A stretch of DNA of 64,000 bases, taken from Limnoglobus roseus (GTDB lineage Bacteria > Planctomycetota > Planctomycetia > Gemmatales > Gemmataceae). Below, piece by piece: positions 33,959 to 42,386 of the stretch. The notes beneath the pieces are model-generated. The model was not told where the DNA came from, made no database searches, and saw nothing but the letters and a program-made list of their open reading frames with translations. Both the position numbers and the translations under genes were made by a program. The stretch covers positions 8,508,163-8,572,162 of the forward strand of contig NZ_CP042425.1 in the NCBI RefSeq assembly GCF_008254045.1, in the 5' to 3' direction. Positions within the stretch are counted from its first letter, which is position 1; every line of letters starts with the position of its first letter.

Positions 33959-35451
33959 CACTTCCTCCGCCGGAAGAACACGGCCGCGGGCGATTCGCCG
34001 AGCGGTTCCCATTCGCCCGATCGCCGGCGGAACTCGGCCGCGAACTCGCTGCCCGGCGTCACCAGGGCGAAGTCGAACCGGCCGTACTCGCGCTGCCAAG
34101 CGTCGATCGCCTTCGCGGCTTCGCCATCTTGATCGGCCTCGACGAAGCGGGCAAGGAACTCGTCGCCGAACAGTTCCGCCCGGTCGTCGAGAAACACCTT
34201 GTACCCCGGCGTGTAGTAAATCACGAAGCCGCCGAGGTTGCACGAGTTGAACATCCGGTTCGGTTCGCCGGTCTTCGGCTCGTGTTCCTTCAGTAAGGGT
34301 AGCAGTTCAACCGGCCACTTCTCGCGGTCGAACTTGGCCCACCCGCGGAATACCGGGACGGCGGCGAACACGACCACCAGCGGGATGAGCCACGCCGCCG
34401 GTGGGGAAGCGAAGTGGCCGCGGGCTGGGTCGTGGAGGTCGGGGCGCTTCGCTGCCAGCCACGCGGCCCATCGGGTTCGCGGCCACAGGTCGGCGACGGC
34501 CACCAGCCCGACGAGCGCGAACAGCGGACCGTGCCGCACGCGCAAGAACGACTGGGCCAGCCAGAACATCGGCAGCAACCATGCGACGCGCGGCCGTTCT
34601 CGTAAGCCCGCGAGGACGAACAGGTAGACCGCGGTGAACGCGAACAACGGCCACGAAGTCAGGTCAGCCGGGTCGAGCCGTTTGTGTTCCTCGATCAGTT
34701 GCGGAATCTTCGGGCCGCTCATGATGAGCCACCACGCCCGCGGAATCTCCCAGCCGTAAGGGTTCGCGAACGCGGTCAGACCGCACACCACCGCGAGCAA
34801 CAAGAATAACCCGGCGTCCCGCCACGAGCTAAACGGCGTCGGCCAGCCGATGAGTTTCGCAACGCTCCAGCCGAGCCACGCCAGTAGGAGCGTACCGAAG
34901 CCGCCGAGCATTCCGCCGTGCGTGTTCGTCCAGACGACGAAGAACGGCACGAGCCAGAACAGTCGCCGCAGAGACGTTCGCCCGGCGTCGTAGTTCGTGA
35001 GCGCGACGGCCACCACGGTCATGCCGACCATCGTGAGCAGCAGCGGCCGGACGTGGAATTGCAGTGCCCCGGCCGCGAAGGCGATCAGCACCACCAAGAT
35101 GGCGGGCACGGGATGAAGCCCGGTGCGAAGCAGGCGGATCGTCAGCCACGTGAACAGCGCCGCCAGGACGGACGCGGCGAGCAAAACGTATCCGTCGAAC
35201 CCGGCACCGGTGTGAACGACGGCCATGACCACTTCGCCGAGCCACTGGTGCGGCACCCAGCGTTCTCCGGCGTGCGTGAACGTGAACGGGTCGCCGGTGA
35301 AGAAGCCTTCCCGGAGGACTTTTTCGCCGACCGTCGTGTGCCAGAACGTGCCGGGGTCGCGCAGCAACTTCGACCGGCCGCCGACCATGAGCAGCAGCCA
35401 GAAGCCGAGGAAGACCGCGGGGACCGGTCCGATTCGCTGGAGGACCCTCAT
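33958..35451 (-). CDS. Polytopic membrane protein, glycosyltransferase (PMT-like/GT-C) fold candidate
   Basis: A 497-residue protein with around ten TM segments, beginning VPAVFLGFWLLLMVGGRSKL and continuing through PHQWLGEVVMAVVH (a luminal loop His-Gln pair of the sort found in this planctomycete group). A soluble C-terminal domain of about 120 residues follows (FDREKWPVELLPLLK onward, with YKVFLDDRAELFGDEF). GT-C enzymes have acidic residues in the first luminal loop; DPGTFWH with ..TGDPFTF fits loosely. It is coupled (ATGA) to the GT87-like gene upstream, so both may glycosylate a surface polymer. The acceptor is unknown. Confidence 0.6.
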   Translation of the reverse strand: MRVLQRIGPVPAVFLGFWLLLMVGGRSKLLRDPGTFWHTTVGEKVLREGFFTGDPFTFTHAGERWVPHQWLGEVVMAVVHTGAGFDGYVLLAASVLAALFTWLTIRLLRTGLHPVPAILVVLIAFAAGALQFHVRPLLLTMVGMTVVAVALTNYDAGRTSLRRLFWLVPFFVVWTNTHGGMLGGFGTLLLAWLGWSVAKLIGWPTPFSSWRDAGLFLLLAVVCGLTAFANPYGWEIPRAWWLIMSGPKIPQLIEEHKRLDPADLTSWPLFAFTAVYLFVLAGLRERPRVAWLLPMFWLAQSFLRVRHGPLFALVGLVAVADLWPRTRWAAWLAAKRPDLHDPARGHFASPPAAWLIPLVVVFAAVPVFRGWAKFDREKWPVELLPLLKEHEPKTGEPNRMFNSCNLGGFVIYYTPGYKVFLDDRAELFGDEFLARFVEADQDGEAAKAIDAWQREYGRFDFALVTPGSEFAAEFRRRSGEWEPLGESPAAVFFRRRK

Positions 35452-36575
35452 GCCGTCTCATTTCGCCGCGTGGTCAGGTACAGGCCGCCGCCCAGCGCGA
35501 CCGGGGCGACCCAGACGGCCCAGTGCGCGGGCAAGCCGAGGCCGACGCAGACCAGCATCCCGGCGTTGAGAAGAGCGTAGAACACGACGAGCGGCACGGT
35601 CGGCCCTCGCGCGGCCGCCACCGCCACGAACGGCAACACTAGCAGCGTCAGGTCATACGGCCACGCGCCGTAAGGGGCGGTCACGAACGACACGAGGATC
35701 AGCCCCGGCGTCTGCTCGGTCCAGTTCCACGTCCGCCGCGTCTTCGCCCAGTGCCAGGCGAGCCAGACGAGGCCGGGGAGCATCGGCAGGAATTGCAGCC
35801 AGAACTGTTCGACGCCGAAGATCGCGCGGAGGAGCGTGCCGAGCGTCGGCGACATCCACTGCGTCGGCGGGTTGGTTCGGGCCGAGGCGAAGTATTGCGT
35901 GAAGACCTGCGGGTTCTGCACCAGCGGCCACACCGAGAAAACCAGCCCGCCGACGAGGCCGCCCGCGACGATCCGCCACTCGCGGTTGCGGATCGCGTGA
36001 AGGCCGACGGCCAGCCAGAAGAGAATCGCGAGGTGCGGCTTTACGGCTAGCAGCACGCACGCGAAGCCGGCGGCGAAGCGGTGGCCGCGTTGTTCCAGGT
36101 ACACGAACAGTGCCACGCCGAGCAACATCAGTGGCGGGATTTGGCCGTACTGCAACGCGATGTAGCACGGCAACCACGTGAACGTGATCGCCCATGCCGC
36201 CCGCGGCCGCCGGTACGTCGTTGCCAGAAGGTGGGCCGACAGGCAGAAGGCCGCGATCCGCACGGCGAACCAGACGATTTGGGCCGTCCGCCACGGCAGT
36301 TCCGCCAGCGGCATCGCCACGGTCAGCGTCCACGGCGGGTTCCACATCATCACGGCCTGACCGATGTCCCAGCCGATCTCTTGTTCCAGGGCGTACATCG
36401 CCGCCGGGTCGTAGGGATCGCGGCCAGCGAGGTTGAGCGCGCCGGCGCACCAGTACTCGACGAAGTCGTGCGGCGGGAAGGCCGTGGGGTTGTCGAGGAG
36501 CTTGGCGATCGAGCGAAGGGCAAGAAGACTGAGCACGACGAGCAGCACGACCGAGACGAGGCTGCGGGACGACAC
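35448..36575 (-). CDS. Glycosyltransferase family 87 (DUF2029) membrane protein
   Basis: A 375-residue polytopic protein with about ten TM helices. The first extracytoplasmic loop holds HDFVEYWCAGALNLAGRDPYD, matching the GT87 pattern D(F)xxYxxAGxxxLxGxxPY, whose Asp is the presumed catalytic base. MWNPPWTLTVAMPLAELP follows, also typical. GT87 enzymes use polyprenyl-phosphate-mannose or similar donors outside the membrane. A TTG at 36581 would overlap trmB, but GTG at 36575 has GAAGG at seven-base spacing and is preferred. It is followed by another membrane GT candidate with ATGA overlap. Confidence 0.8.
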   Translation of the reverse strand: MSSRSLVSVVLLVVLSLLALRSIAKLLDNPTAFPPHDFVEYWCAGALNLAGRDPYDPAAMYALEQEIGWDIGQAVMMWNPPWTLTVAMPLAELPWRTAQIVWFAVRIAAFCLSAHLLATTYRRPRAAWAITFTWLPCYIALQYGQIPPLMLLGVALFVYLEQRGHRFAAGFACVLLAVKPHLAILFWLAVGLHAIRNREWRIVAGGLVGGLVFSVWPLVQNPQVFTQYFASARTNPPTQWMSPTLGTLLRAIFGVEQFWLQFLPMLPGLVWLAWHWAKTRRTWNWTEQTPGLILVSFVTAPYGAWPYDLTLLVLPFVAVAAARGPTVPLVVFYALLNAGMLVCVGLGLPAHWAVWVAPVALGGGLYLTTRRNETA

Positions 36576-36577
36576 GC

Positions 36578-37264
36578 TCAAACCTTCTCGTAAAGGGAGC
36601 GGTAGATCGGCAATCCTTGCTGCCGGAACTTACGCTCGAAGTTCGTCAGGTAATCGAGGTCGTGCGTCGGGGCCGATTCTTGCGGCGGCGGCAGCGGGCG
36701 GAAGCCGGGCGTTGCGACGAGCGTGCCCGTCACCCACTCGAAGTAGTCCTGCACGTCGGTCACGAAGTGCAACCGCCCGCCGGGGATCAGCACGCGGTGG
36801 ACTAGGGCGGCGAACTCCGGCGTGAACAGGAGGCGCTTCTTGTGCCGCGTCTTCCACCACGGGTCGGGGAAGAAGACGTGGACCACGCTCACGCTGCCCG
36901 GCGGCACGAAACGGTCGAGGACGAGCTTCGCGTCGGCGCAACTCGTCTTCACGTTCGGCATCCGCCGGCCGGCGATCCGCGTAGCGGCATAGAGTTGGTA
37001 CTTGCGGACGATCTCGATGCCGAAGTAGTTCCGTTCCGGGTGGGCCGTGGCGCTCGTAATCAGGAACAGCCCCTTGCCGAAGCCGACTTCGATCTCGACC
37101 GGGTTGGCGTTGCCGAAGAGTTGCGGCCAGTCGATCGGCGTCATCTCAACCGGCGGCGCGTCGGCGGCCTTCGTCGGGTCGCCCCACCGGCCGTAGAGGT
37201 CGGGCGGGAGTTCCCAGATGTAGGGGGCGGTTTCTTCCGCCGTCATCTTCCGCGGCTTACGCAC
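36578..37264 (-). CDS. trmB: tRNA (guanine-N7-)-methyltransferase
   Basis: A 228-residue SAM-dependent enzyme that methylates G46 of tRNA. SAM motif I is [14 protein letters not shown]; the TrmB signature is [20 protein letters not shown]-like (here [17 protein letters not shown]), containing the catalytic Asp. [12 protein letters not shown] fits motif II. The GTG start at 37264 overlaps the FabZ-like gene by eight bases and has AAGGA eight bases upstream; an internal ATG at 37246 is the alternative. Its presence in an operon with envelope-type genes is probably incidental clustering. Confidence 0.95.
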   Translation of the reverse strand: [228 protein letters not shown]

Positions 37265-37778
37265 CGATCAAGTCCTTGAGAGTGCCGAGGGTGACGCCCA
37301 TGATCGTCGTCTCGAACACGGACTCGAACGTGCCGGCCCGGGAGACGTACCCCTTCACCTCGAACCGCGTCAGGCGGGGGGCCGTCCGCCGGCCGAGGCC
37401 GACGAGAATTAATCGGTCGCCAGGACGGACGGGCTCACGGAAGCGGGTTTCCTCGATCCCGCCCAGCCCGACGAGACGGTCGGCCGCGACGATCTTCTGT
37501 TGGTACATGTAGAAGCTCGTGAGTTGGGCGGCGGCTTCGCACATCAGCACGCCCGGCATCACGGGGAAGTTCGGGAAGTGGCCGCTCGCCCAGAACTCGT
37601 CGGCGGTCACGTCCTTGTACCCCACGATGACCTTACGCTCCCCGTCGATCGAGACGATCCCGTCGAGGAGGACCATCGCCCCGCGGTGCGGGTTGAGGGC
37701 AAGGACGCCGTCGCGGTCCACCAGCGGACGGGTAAAGTCCAACGCGGCCAAGTCAACGAGCGGATTCTCAACGGGCAT
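37257..37778 (-). CDS. FabZ-like 3-hydroxyacyl-ACP dehydratase (hot-dog fold)
   Basis: A 173-residue hot-dog enzyme. The active-site segment is GHFPNFPVMPGVLMCEAAAQL, with the catalytic His and Glu of FabZ/FabA-type dehydratases. The preceding NPHRGAMVLLDGIV corresponds to the FabZ start (HRYPFLLVDRV-like), slightly degenerate. It dehydrates 3-hydroxyacyl-ACP in fatty-acid or lipid A-type acyl synthesis. Two nearby ATGs occur at 37784 and 37778; AGGAG lies only two bases from the first and eight from the second, so MPVENPLVDL at 37778 is chosen. Confidence 0.85.
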   Translation of the reverse strand: MPVENPLVDLAALDFTRPLVDRDGVLALNPHRGAMVLLDGIVSIDGERKVIVGYKDVTADEFWASGHFPNFPVMPGVLMCEAAAQLTSFYMYQQKIVAADRLVGLGGIEETRFREPVRPGDRLILVGLGRRTAPRLTRFEVKGYVSRAGTFESVFETTIMGVTLGTLKDLIGA

Positions 37779-37789
37779 TTCCATCGCTC

Positions 37790-38743
37790 CTACGATGCCA
37801 TGACTTCCGCGATCTGCGGCAGTTCCGTGATGAGGATGTCGGGCCGGAATTCCGGCTCCTTCAGGTGTTCGCCGGTGGCTACCAGTGAGTTCTTGTCGCC
37901 GGCGAACAGGGCCGTGCGGAAGCCGAACTTCTTCGCCGGGGCAATGTCCCGGACAACATTCGAGCCGACGTGTAGCACCTGTTCCGGCTTCCACCCGCGG
38001 GCGGCGACGGCGGCGACGGCGGCCTTGAAGAGCGTGTCCGACGGTTTCTTCGCGAACTTCTCGGCTGACAGGATGCGGAGGTTCACGGGGATGTAGGCGT
38101 TCACGTCAAAACTCTCGTCTTCCTCGCGTAACGCCTTGTGGATCTGGGCCGGCGTAAAGCACTGTCCGTCGGCGAGCAGCCCGCTCACCACACCGCGGTC
38201 GGCGAGTAATCTTATGGCGTCGGCCGCGCCGGGGTAGGCTCCGCACCCCTGGATACTGGAGTGGTAGAAGTACGCGATCTTCTTGACGTACTCGTTCAGC
38301 GCGCCGAATAGCCCGGCGTCGAACTTGTACTCCTTCTGGAGCAGTTTCTTGACGATGTCGTCCCAGACCTGTTCCGCGACCACTTCCGGGTGTTTTTCGC
38401 TGCCGTGGCCGAGCATCTTCAGGGTCGTGAACGCCTTGTTGTACAACTCCCGCATGTACTCGGCGGGGGCACCCGGTTTGCGGCTCATCGAGTTCCACAT
38501 GTTGAACTCTTTGATCGTCTTGTCGAGGGCGTTCTCCGTCACGAACACCTGCGGGTGTTCGAACAGCAGTTCGCCCTGCAAGGTGTTCAACAGCGTGCCG
38601 TAGGCGGTCCAGAGGACGGCCTTGAGGGGGTACCGCTCAAGGTGCGGGCGGGCCTTTTTCGGCTGGAAGGTCGGGGGGATGGGCCACGGCAGCCCGCGGG
38701 TCGGCAGGTAGTTCGTGGCGTACTGTTCGAGGGTCAGGGCCAT
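37790..38743 (-). CDS. HAD-superfamily hydrolase-like protein, head of operon
   Basis: A 317-residue protein with a HAD-like architecture: LKAVLWTAYGTLLNTLQGEL at the N-terminus, a long helical cap (residues about 70-180), LADRGVVSGLLADGQCF, then EQVLHVGSNVVRDIAPAKKFGFRTALFAGDKNS. The motif I nucleophile Asp (DxDxT/V) reads WTAYGTLL, so the canonical first Asp is replaced by Thr/Ala-type residues. Phosphatase activity may therefore be lost or altered. It starts the minus-strand operon and ends 11 bases before the FabZ-like gene. Function is uncertain. Confidence 0.7.
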   Translation of the reverse strand: MALTLEQYATNYLPTRGLPWPIPPTFQPKKARPHLERYPLKAVLWTAYGTLLNTLQGELLFEHPQVFVTENALDKTIKEFNMWNSMSRKPGAPAEYMRELYNKAFTTLKMLGHGSEKHPEVVAEQVWDDIVKKLLQKEYKFDAGLFGALNEYVKKIAYFYHSSIQGCGAYPGAADAIRLLADRGVVSGLLADGQCFTPAQIHKALREEDESFDVNAYIPVNLRILSAEKFAKKPSDTLFKAAVAAVAARGWKPEQVLHVGSNVVRDIAPAKKFGFRTALFAGDKNSLVATGEHLKEPEFRPDILITELPQIAEVMAS

Positions 38744-38828
38744 GACAAACCTGTCGTGGGGGCATCCGCCGAGATGGCTGAGATTGTAGACTAGGCGGGA
38801 TCGTTACAACCTGCAAGAGAACTAACGC

Positions 38829-39782
38829 ATGAGCACGGACGCCGTGACCGTCGTGGGGGCCGGTGGCATCGGTTCGGCCGTCGGGGCGGCCTTCCGCACG
38901 GCCGGCATCCCCGTCGTCCTGGTGGAATCGAACCCGGCGAAGATCGAACACGGCCGCCGAGAGGGGTGGACCGTCGTGCCGTTCGCCGAGTGGCAACCTG
39001 GTGCGGCGGATCTCATCTTCCTCTGCGTGAAGTGCTACGACAACGCGGCGGTGCTGGCGAAGCTCCCACCGGCGGCGCTGCTGGTGCCGATTCAGAACGG
39101 CTTCGACCCGCAACTCGACGCCTTCGGCCACGCGGCCGAGGGGATCGCGTCCTTCGTGGCGGCGTGTCCTCCGGACCGCGTCGAAACCGTCATCACCCGG
39201 CCTGGGGAACTGCACGTCGGGTCGCGCGGGTCGCACCCTGCCCCGCCGCGACTGTTGGACTTGATGAGCCGGCTGAACCCGAAGCTCTTCCGGCTGAAAC
39301 TCGTGCCGAACGTGCTGCCGATCAAGTACACGAAGCTGATGTACAACGCGGCCATCTCACCGCTGGCCGCCGCCTCCGGGATCGACAACGGGCAATTGCT
39401 CTCCGACCCGTCAGCCCGCCGGCTGTTCTTCTCGCTCATTCAAGAGAACTATGCCATCCTTAGCGCCGCTGGCGTCGAGCTCGGCACGGTCGGCCCGTTC
39501 CATCCGCGGACGGTCGCCCGCATTCTGCGACAGAAGTGGCTGGCCCGCCTGATGGCGAAGTTCTTCGAGCCGTCGCTGCGCGGGACATACTGTTCGATGG
39601 CCGGCGAGATCGAAAAGGGCCGCACCGAACTCGACAACTACAACGGCCACTTGTTGGAACTCGCCGCCGGGCGGGTTGATGTGCCCCTCAACCGAGCGGT
39701 GTACGATCTGGTGAAGCGGATGGAGCGGGAGAAGGAGAAACCCGCGCGGGACGTGATTCAACGGTTGGGCAAACAGGTGTAG
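38829..39782 (+). CDS. Ketopantoate reductase family (ApbA/PanE) oxidoreductase
   Basis: A 317-residue NADPH-dependent enzyme. The N-terminal Rossmann motif is VTVVGAGGIGSAVGAAF; the Lys of the KCYDN motif (FLCVKCYDNAAV) and the IQNGFD segment are those of ketopantoate reductases; the C-terminal helical domain carries IKYTKLMYNAAISPLAAAS. It may make pantoate for CoA synthesis, but the family also holds reductases of other 2-oxo acids, so panE is not assigned. It is divergent from the HAD-headed operon with an 85-base promoter gap, and ends in an intrinsic terminator. Confidence 0.85.
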   Translation: MSTDAVTVVGAGGIGSAVGAAFRTAGIPVVLVESNPAKIEHGRREGWTVVPFAEWQPGAADLIFLCVKCYDNAAVLAKLPPAALLVPIQNGFDPQLDAFGHAAEGIASFVAACPPDRVETVITRPGELHVGSRGSHPAPPRLLDLMSRLNPKLFRLKLVPNVLPIKYTKLMYNAAISPLAAASGIDNGQLLSDPSARRLFFSLIQENYAILSAAGVELGTVGPFHPRTVARILRQKWLARLMAKFFEPSLRGTYCSMAGEIEKGRTELDNYNGHLLELAAGRVDVPLNRAVYDLVKRMEREKEKPARDVIQRLGKQV

Positions 39783-39814
39783 AAAGCCCAGGGACGGCCG
39801 TCCCCGGGCTTTTT
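39783..39814 (+). terminator. Rho-independent terminator after the PanE-like gene
   Basis: AAAGCCCAGGGACGG is followed immediately by CCGTCCCCGGGCTTTTT, giving a GC-rich stem with one mismatch and a trailing T-run. It starts one or two bases after the stop codon. Its A-run makes it usable in both directions, and the DUF1080 gene converges onto it. Confidence 0.85.
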
Positions 39815-39821
39815 GCAGTGA

Positions 39822-40838
39822 TTACTTCTTCCCCAACACCCACACGTTCTGGTACACGACCGGGTCGCCGTGGTCCTGGAAGAACACGCTGCCCGGTTCC
39901 GGGACTTCCGCGTTGAACTTGCCGCCCGGCGTCGCCTTCGTGAACTCGTAGTCCTGGATGAGCACGCCGTTGTGCTTGACCACGACTTTCGCGTTCTTCG
40001 TTTTCTTCTTGTCCGCGTCGAACTCGGCGGCCGTGAAATCGATGTCGTAGGTCTGCCACACCATCGGGGGCAGGCACATGTTCTCCTTCGGCTTGCTCTG
40101 CTGGTAGAAGCCGCCGCACTCGTTGTTCTCGCCGGTCAGGCCGAAGCTGTCGAGGACCTGCAACTCGTACCGATCCTGCACGTACACGCCGCTGTTGCTG
40201 CGGCCCTGACCGCGAGCGGTCGGCATCCACGCGAGGCGGAACTCGACGTGGGCGGTGAAACTCTGGTACGACTTCTTGCTCCGCGGGTTCGACGCGGCGA
40301 GGAACTCGCCGTCGGACAGTTTCACGATCTTGCCGCCCTGCCAGTTCTCCACGTCGCCCGGCTTACCGAACAGCACGTCTGCCCCTTCCGGCGGCTTCGC
40401 GCCGAGCGTCGGCGACTTCCGCTCGACCTTCTTCAAGGTGGCCGTCGTGGTCTGGCTCTTGATGGTCAAGCCGCTGCTGGTAATTTCACCACGCACGTCG
40501 TTCCCCTGGGCCGGGACCGTGATCGTCACCTTGCCGTCCTTGCGTTCCGCCACCCCGCCGCGGTCCGGCTTCTTGCCGTCCCACCCTTCCCCGGGCAAAC
40601 CACCGCCGTAGGCCACGACCAAGAATTTGCCGTCCCCTTGTGCCACGACCTGCACGCCGAGCTTGACCTTCTTGCCGTCGTTCTCCGCTTCGCCGGAGTA
40701 CTCGCCTTGAACGGCGTAGTCAGCGTCGTCCTTGAGTTTGGTCGGTTCGTTGACCTTGACCGCAGCGGGCTTCTTGTCCTGAGCGACGGCGACCGTCGCA
40801 CAGGTGGCGAATAGCAGGGAGAGGAACAAGCGGAACAT
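39822..40838 (-). CDS. Secreted DUF1080 (3-keto-disaccharide hydrolase-like) protein
   Basis: A 338-residue protein with a signal peptide (MFRLFLSLLFATCATVAVAQ). The C-terminal DUF1080 domain has a concanavalin-like fold (NWQGGKIVKLSDGEFLAA, NSGVYVQDRYELQVLDSFG, GDPVVYQNVWVL). The N-terminal part (residues about 25-170) is a beta-rich domain with VKLGVQVVAQGDGKFLVVAYGGGLPG, which I do not recognise beyond planctomycete DUF1080 proteins. DUF1080 enzymes cleave 3-keto-glycosides; the catalytic residues cannot be named here. The ATG at 40838 starts the signal peptide. Confidence 0.85.
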   Translation of the reverse strand: MFRLFLSLLFATCATVAVAQDKKPAAVKVNEPTKLKDDADYAVQGEYSGEAENDGKKVKLGVQVVAQGDGKFLVVAYGGGLPGEGWDGKKPDRGGVAERKDGKVTITVPAQGNDVRGEITSSGLTIKSQTTTATLKKVERKSPTLGAKPPEGADVLFGKPGDVENWQGGKIVKLSDGEFLAASNPRSKKSYQSFTAHVEFRLAWMPTARGQGRSNSGVYVQDRYELQVLDSFGLTGENNECGGFYQQSKPKENMCLPPMVWQTYDIDFTAAEFDADKKKTKNAKVVVKHNGVLIQDYEFTKATPGGKFNAEVPEPGSVFFQDHGDPVVYQNVWVLGKK

Positions 40839-40903
40839 GCGAACCTCGAAACGTGGGGTGACGGCGGGCACGGCCGAACGCGGCCGGTGGCCGTATTGTG
40901 CCG

Positions 40904-40938
40904 AAAAAGCCGAGGACCGGCCACTCGGCCGGTCCTCG
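40904..40938 (-). terminator. Intrinsic terminator of the TIGR03000 gene
   Basis: On the minus strand a perfect 12-bp stem (CGAGGACCGGCC / GGCCGGTCCTCG, 4-base loop) is followed by GCTTTTTC. It lies 23 bases after the stop at 40961, and upstream of the DUF1080 start, so it separates the two minus-strand genes. Confidence 0.85.
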
Positions 40939-40960
40939 AAGTATTGTCGGTTCGCGATCG

Positions 40961-42166
40961 TTACTTGCTCACCCGCCGTTCACGAGTGGCGTCCGAGAAA
41001 TCGACCGTCAGGATCTCACCGGCCTGGAAGACGACCTTCTGCGTCACTTCTTCCGGTTGGCCGTTGCGGACCATTTCCAGCTTCATCGAATACGAGAACT
41101 CCTTGCCGACCGGCAGCGGCGGGGTGGTGAACTGGCGTTCCGTGCCGGCCTTCTCATTCTTCTTCCCGTCGATGAAGAGCGTGCCGTTCTCGGGCAGTTT
41201 CACCGTGATCTTCGCCGGGGCCGGGATCGTGCTGTGGAAAGGGTTGTCCTTCCCCGCCGAGACGGGCTTCGCCGGTTCCTCTGGCTTCGACACGACGGCC
41301 GTGTTCCCGTTCTTTTCCTTCGCCCCGAGGGTCAGGTCGTCGAACATCACCGTCGAGGTCTTGCCGGCCGTCACGCTAACCTTCTGGGCTTCGCTGACCG
41401 TCCGGCCGTTGCGGGTGTACTCGATCTTGAAGCTGTAAGCGTAGTCGCGGCCCGTCGGCAGTTCCGGCGTGTAGAAGGTCCGCTCGTTGCTCGTCAGTTC
41501 GAGTAATTGGCTCTCGGCGTACAACTTCGCGTCGGCGGGCAACTTCACGACCACCGTGGCCCGGTTGCTGGCCGGACCACCGGGCAGCGGCAGTTGGTTC
41601 TTCACTTCCGTCCGGCCTTCCATCCGCGTCGGCACAATGGCCGAATCACTCGGCGGGACCACCGGAACGGATGTCAACGGTGTGATCGTCGGGTACACGA
41701 TCGGGCCGGGGTAACTGTAACTGTTGATGATCGGCGGACTGTAGTACGTCGCCGGGCTGGGAATGGCATAAGGCGAGCCCATGTCCATCGGCACACCACC
41801 GGGCATCGACCCGCCGGTGCAGGACAAACTGCTACCGCTGCACGAGTATGAGGGAACCGAACCGGAGCACGAGTACGACGGGACCGAACCGGAACAGGAA
41901 GACGCCGCATACCCGCTGCCACCGCAGCAGGCGTAGCTGGAACCGGTACAAGTGCTCTTGCTGGTCGAACCGCAGCAGTTGCTGCCGCCGCCGAAGCTGA
42001 AGAACGAGATGATGCGGCCGTGGAAGAGGCCGCCGCCGCAGCAACTGTTGCTCTGGCTCGTCGTGCCGCAGCACCCGCCGCGGTGGAACAGGTCGCGGAA
42101 GTAGCCGTTAAATTCGGGGCCGCTCGGGGCCGTGACCATCGCGGTCATCATTACGAGGCTGTACAT
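40961..42166 (-). CDS. TIGR03000-domain protein with Cys/Gly/Ser-rich N-terminal region
   Basis: A 401-residue planctomycete-type protein. Residues about 25-125 are full of CC, CCG and SCSG units (GGCCGT, NSCCGGG, YACCGGSGY), and two tandem VPSYSCSGS units. A Pro/Tyr-rich linker follows, then two TIGR03000 domains of about 75 residues: one from RATVVVKLPADAKLY to STVMFDDL, one from AKITVKLPENGTLF to LTVDFSD. Both hold the typical RxFxTPxLPxGxxYxY core. TIGR03000 has been described only in planctomycetes. Function unknown; surface or matrix use with disulfide crosslinking is an inference. The ATG at 42166 has GGAGG-like upstream sequence (ACCTCC complement). Confidence 0.85.
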   Translation of the reverse strand: MYSLVMMTAMVTAPSGPEFNGYFRDLFHRGGCCGTTSQSNSCCGGGLFHGRIISFFSFGGGSNCCGSTSKSTCTGSSYACCGGSGYAASSCSGSVPSYSCSGSVPSYSCSGSSLSCTGGSMPGGVPMDMGSPYAIPSPATYYSPPIINSYSYPGPIVYPTITPLTSVPVVPPSDSAIVPTRMEGRTEVKNQLPLPGGPASNRATVVVKLPADAKLYAESQLLELTSNERTFYTPELPTGRDYAYSFKIEYTRNGRTVSEAQKVSVTAGKTSTVMFDDLTLGAKEKNGNTAVVSKPEEPAKPVSAGKDNPFHSTIPAPAKITVKLPENGTLFIDGKKNEKAGTERQFTTPPLPVGKEFSYSMKLEMVRNGQPEEVTQKVVFQAGEILTVDFSDATRERRVSK

Positions 42167-42386
42167 TGGAGGTCTCACACGCGGGGGTCGAGAGTTCCGA
42201 GAGTTTGCGGAACTTCTGCCGAAAGGGTAAGCCCGAGAAGCTGGGCCGTCAAAATGGCTTGAGGCAATTTCTGCAAACGCTTGTGGCCGCGCGCCTTCGG
42301 CTCCCGCGTTCCGGGCGCAAGAGCTATAATCCGCAGAACTGACCCGGCCGCGGGTGAGAAACTGTGCCGGTTGTAGGAGGGCGTCG

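Noticed and set aside
42325-42330. TATAAT as -10 box of a ctpA promoter
   Set aside because: The hexamer is present but no matching -35 element at 16-18 bases is seen, so I do not list it as a promoter.
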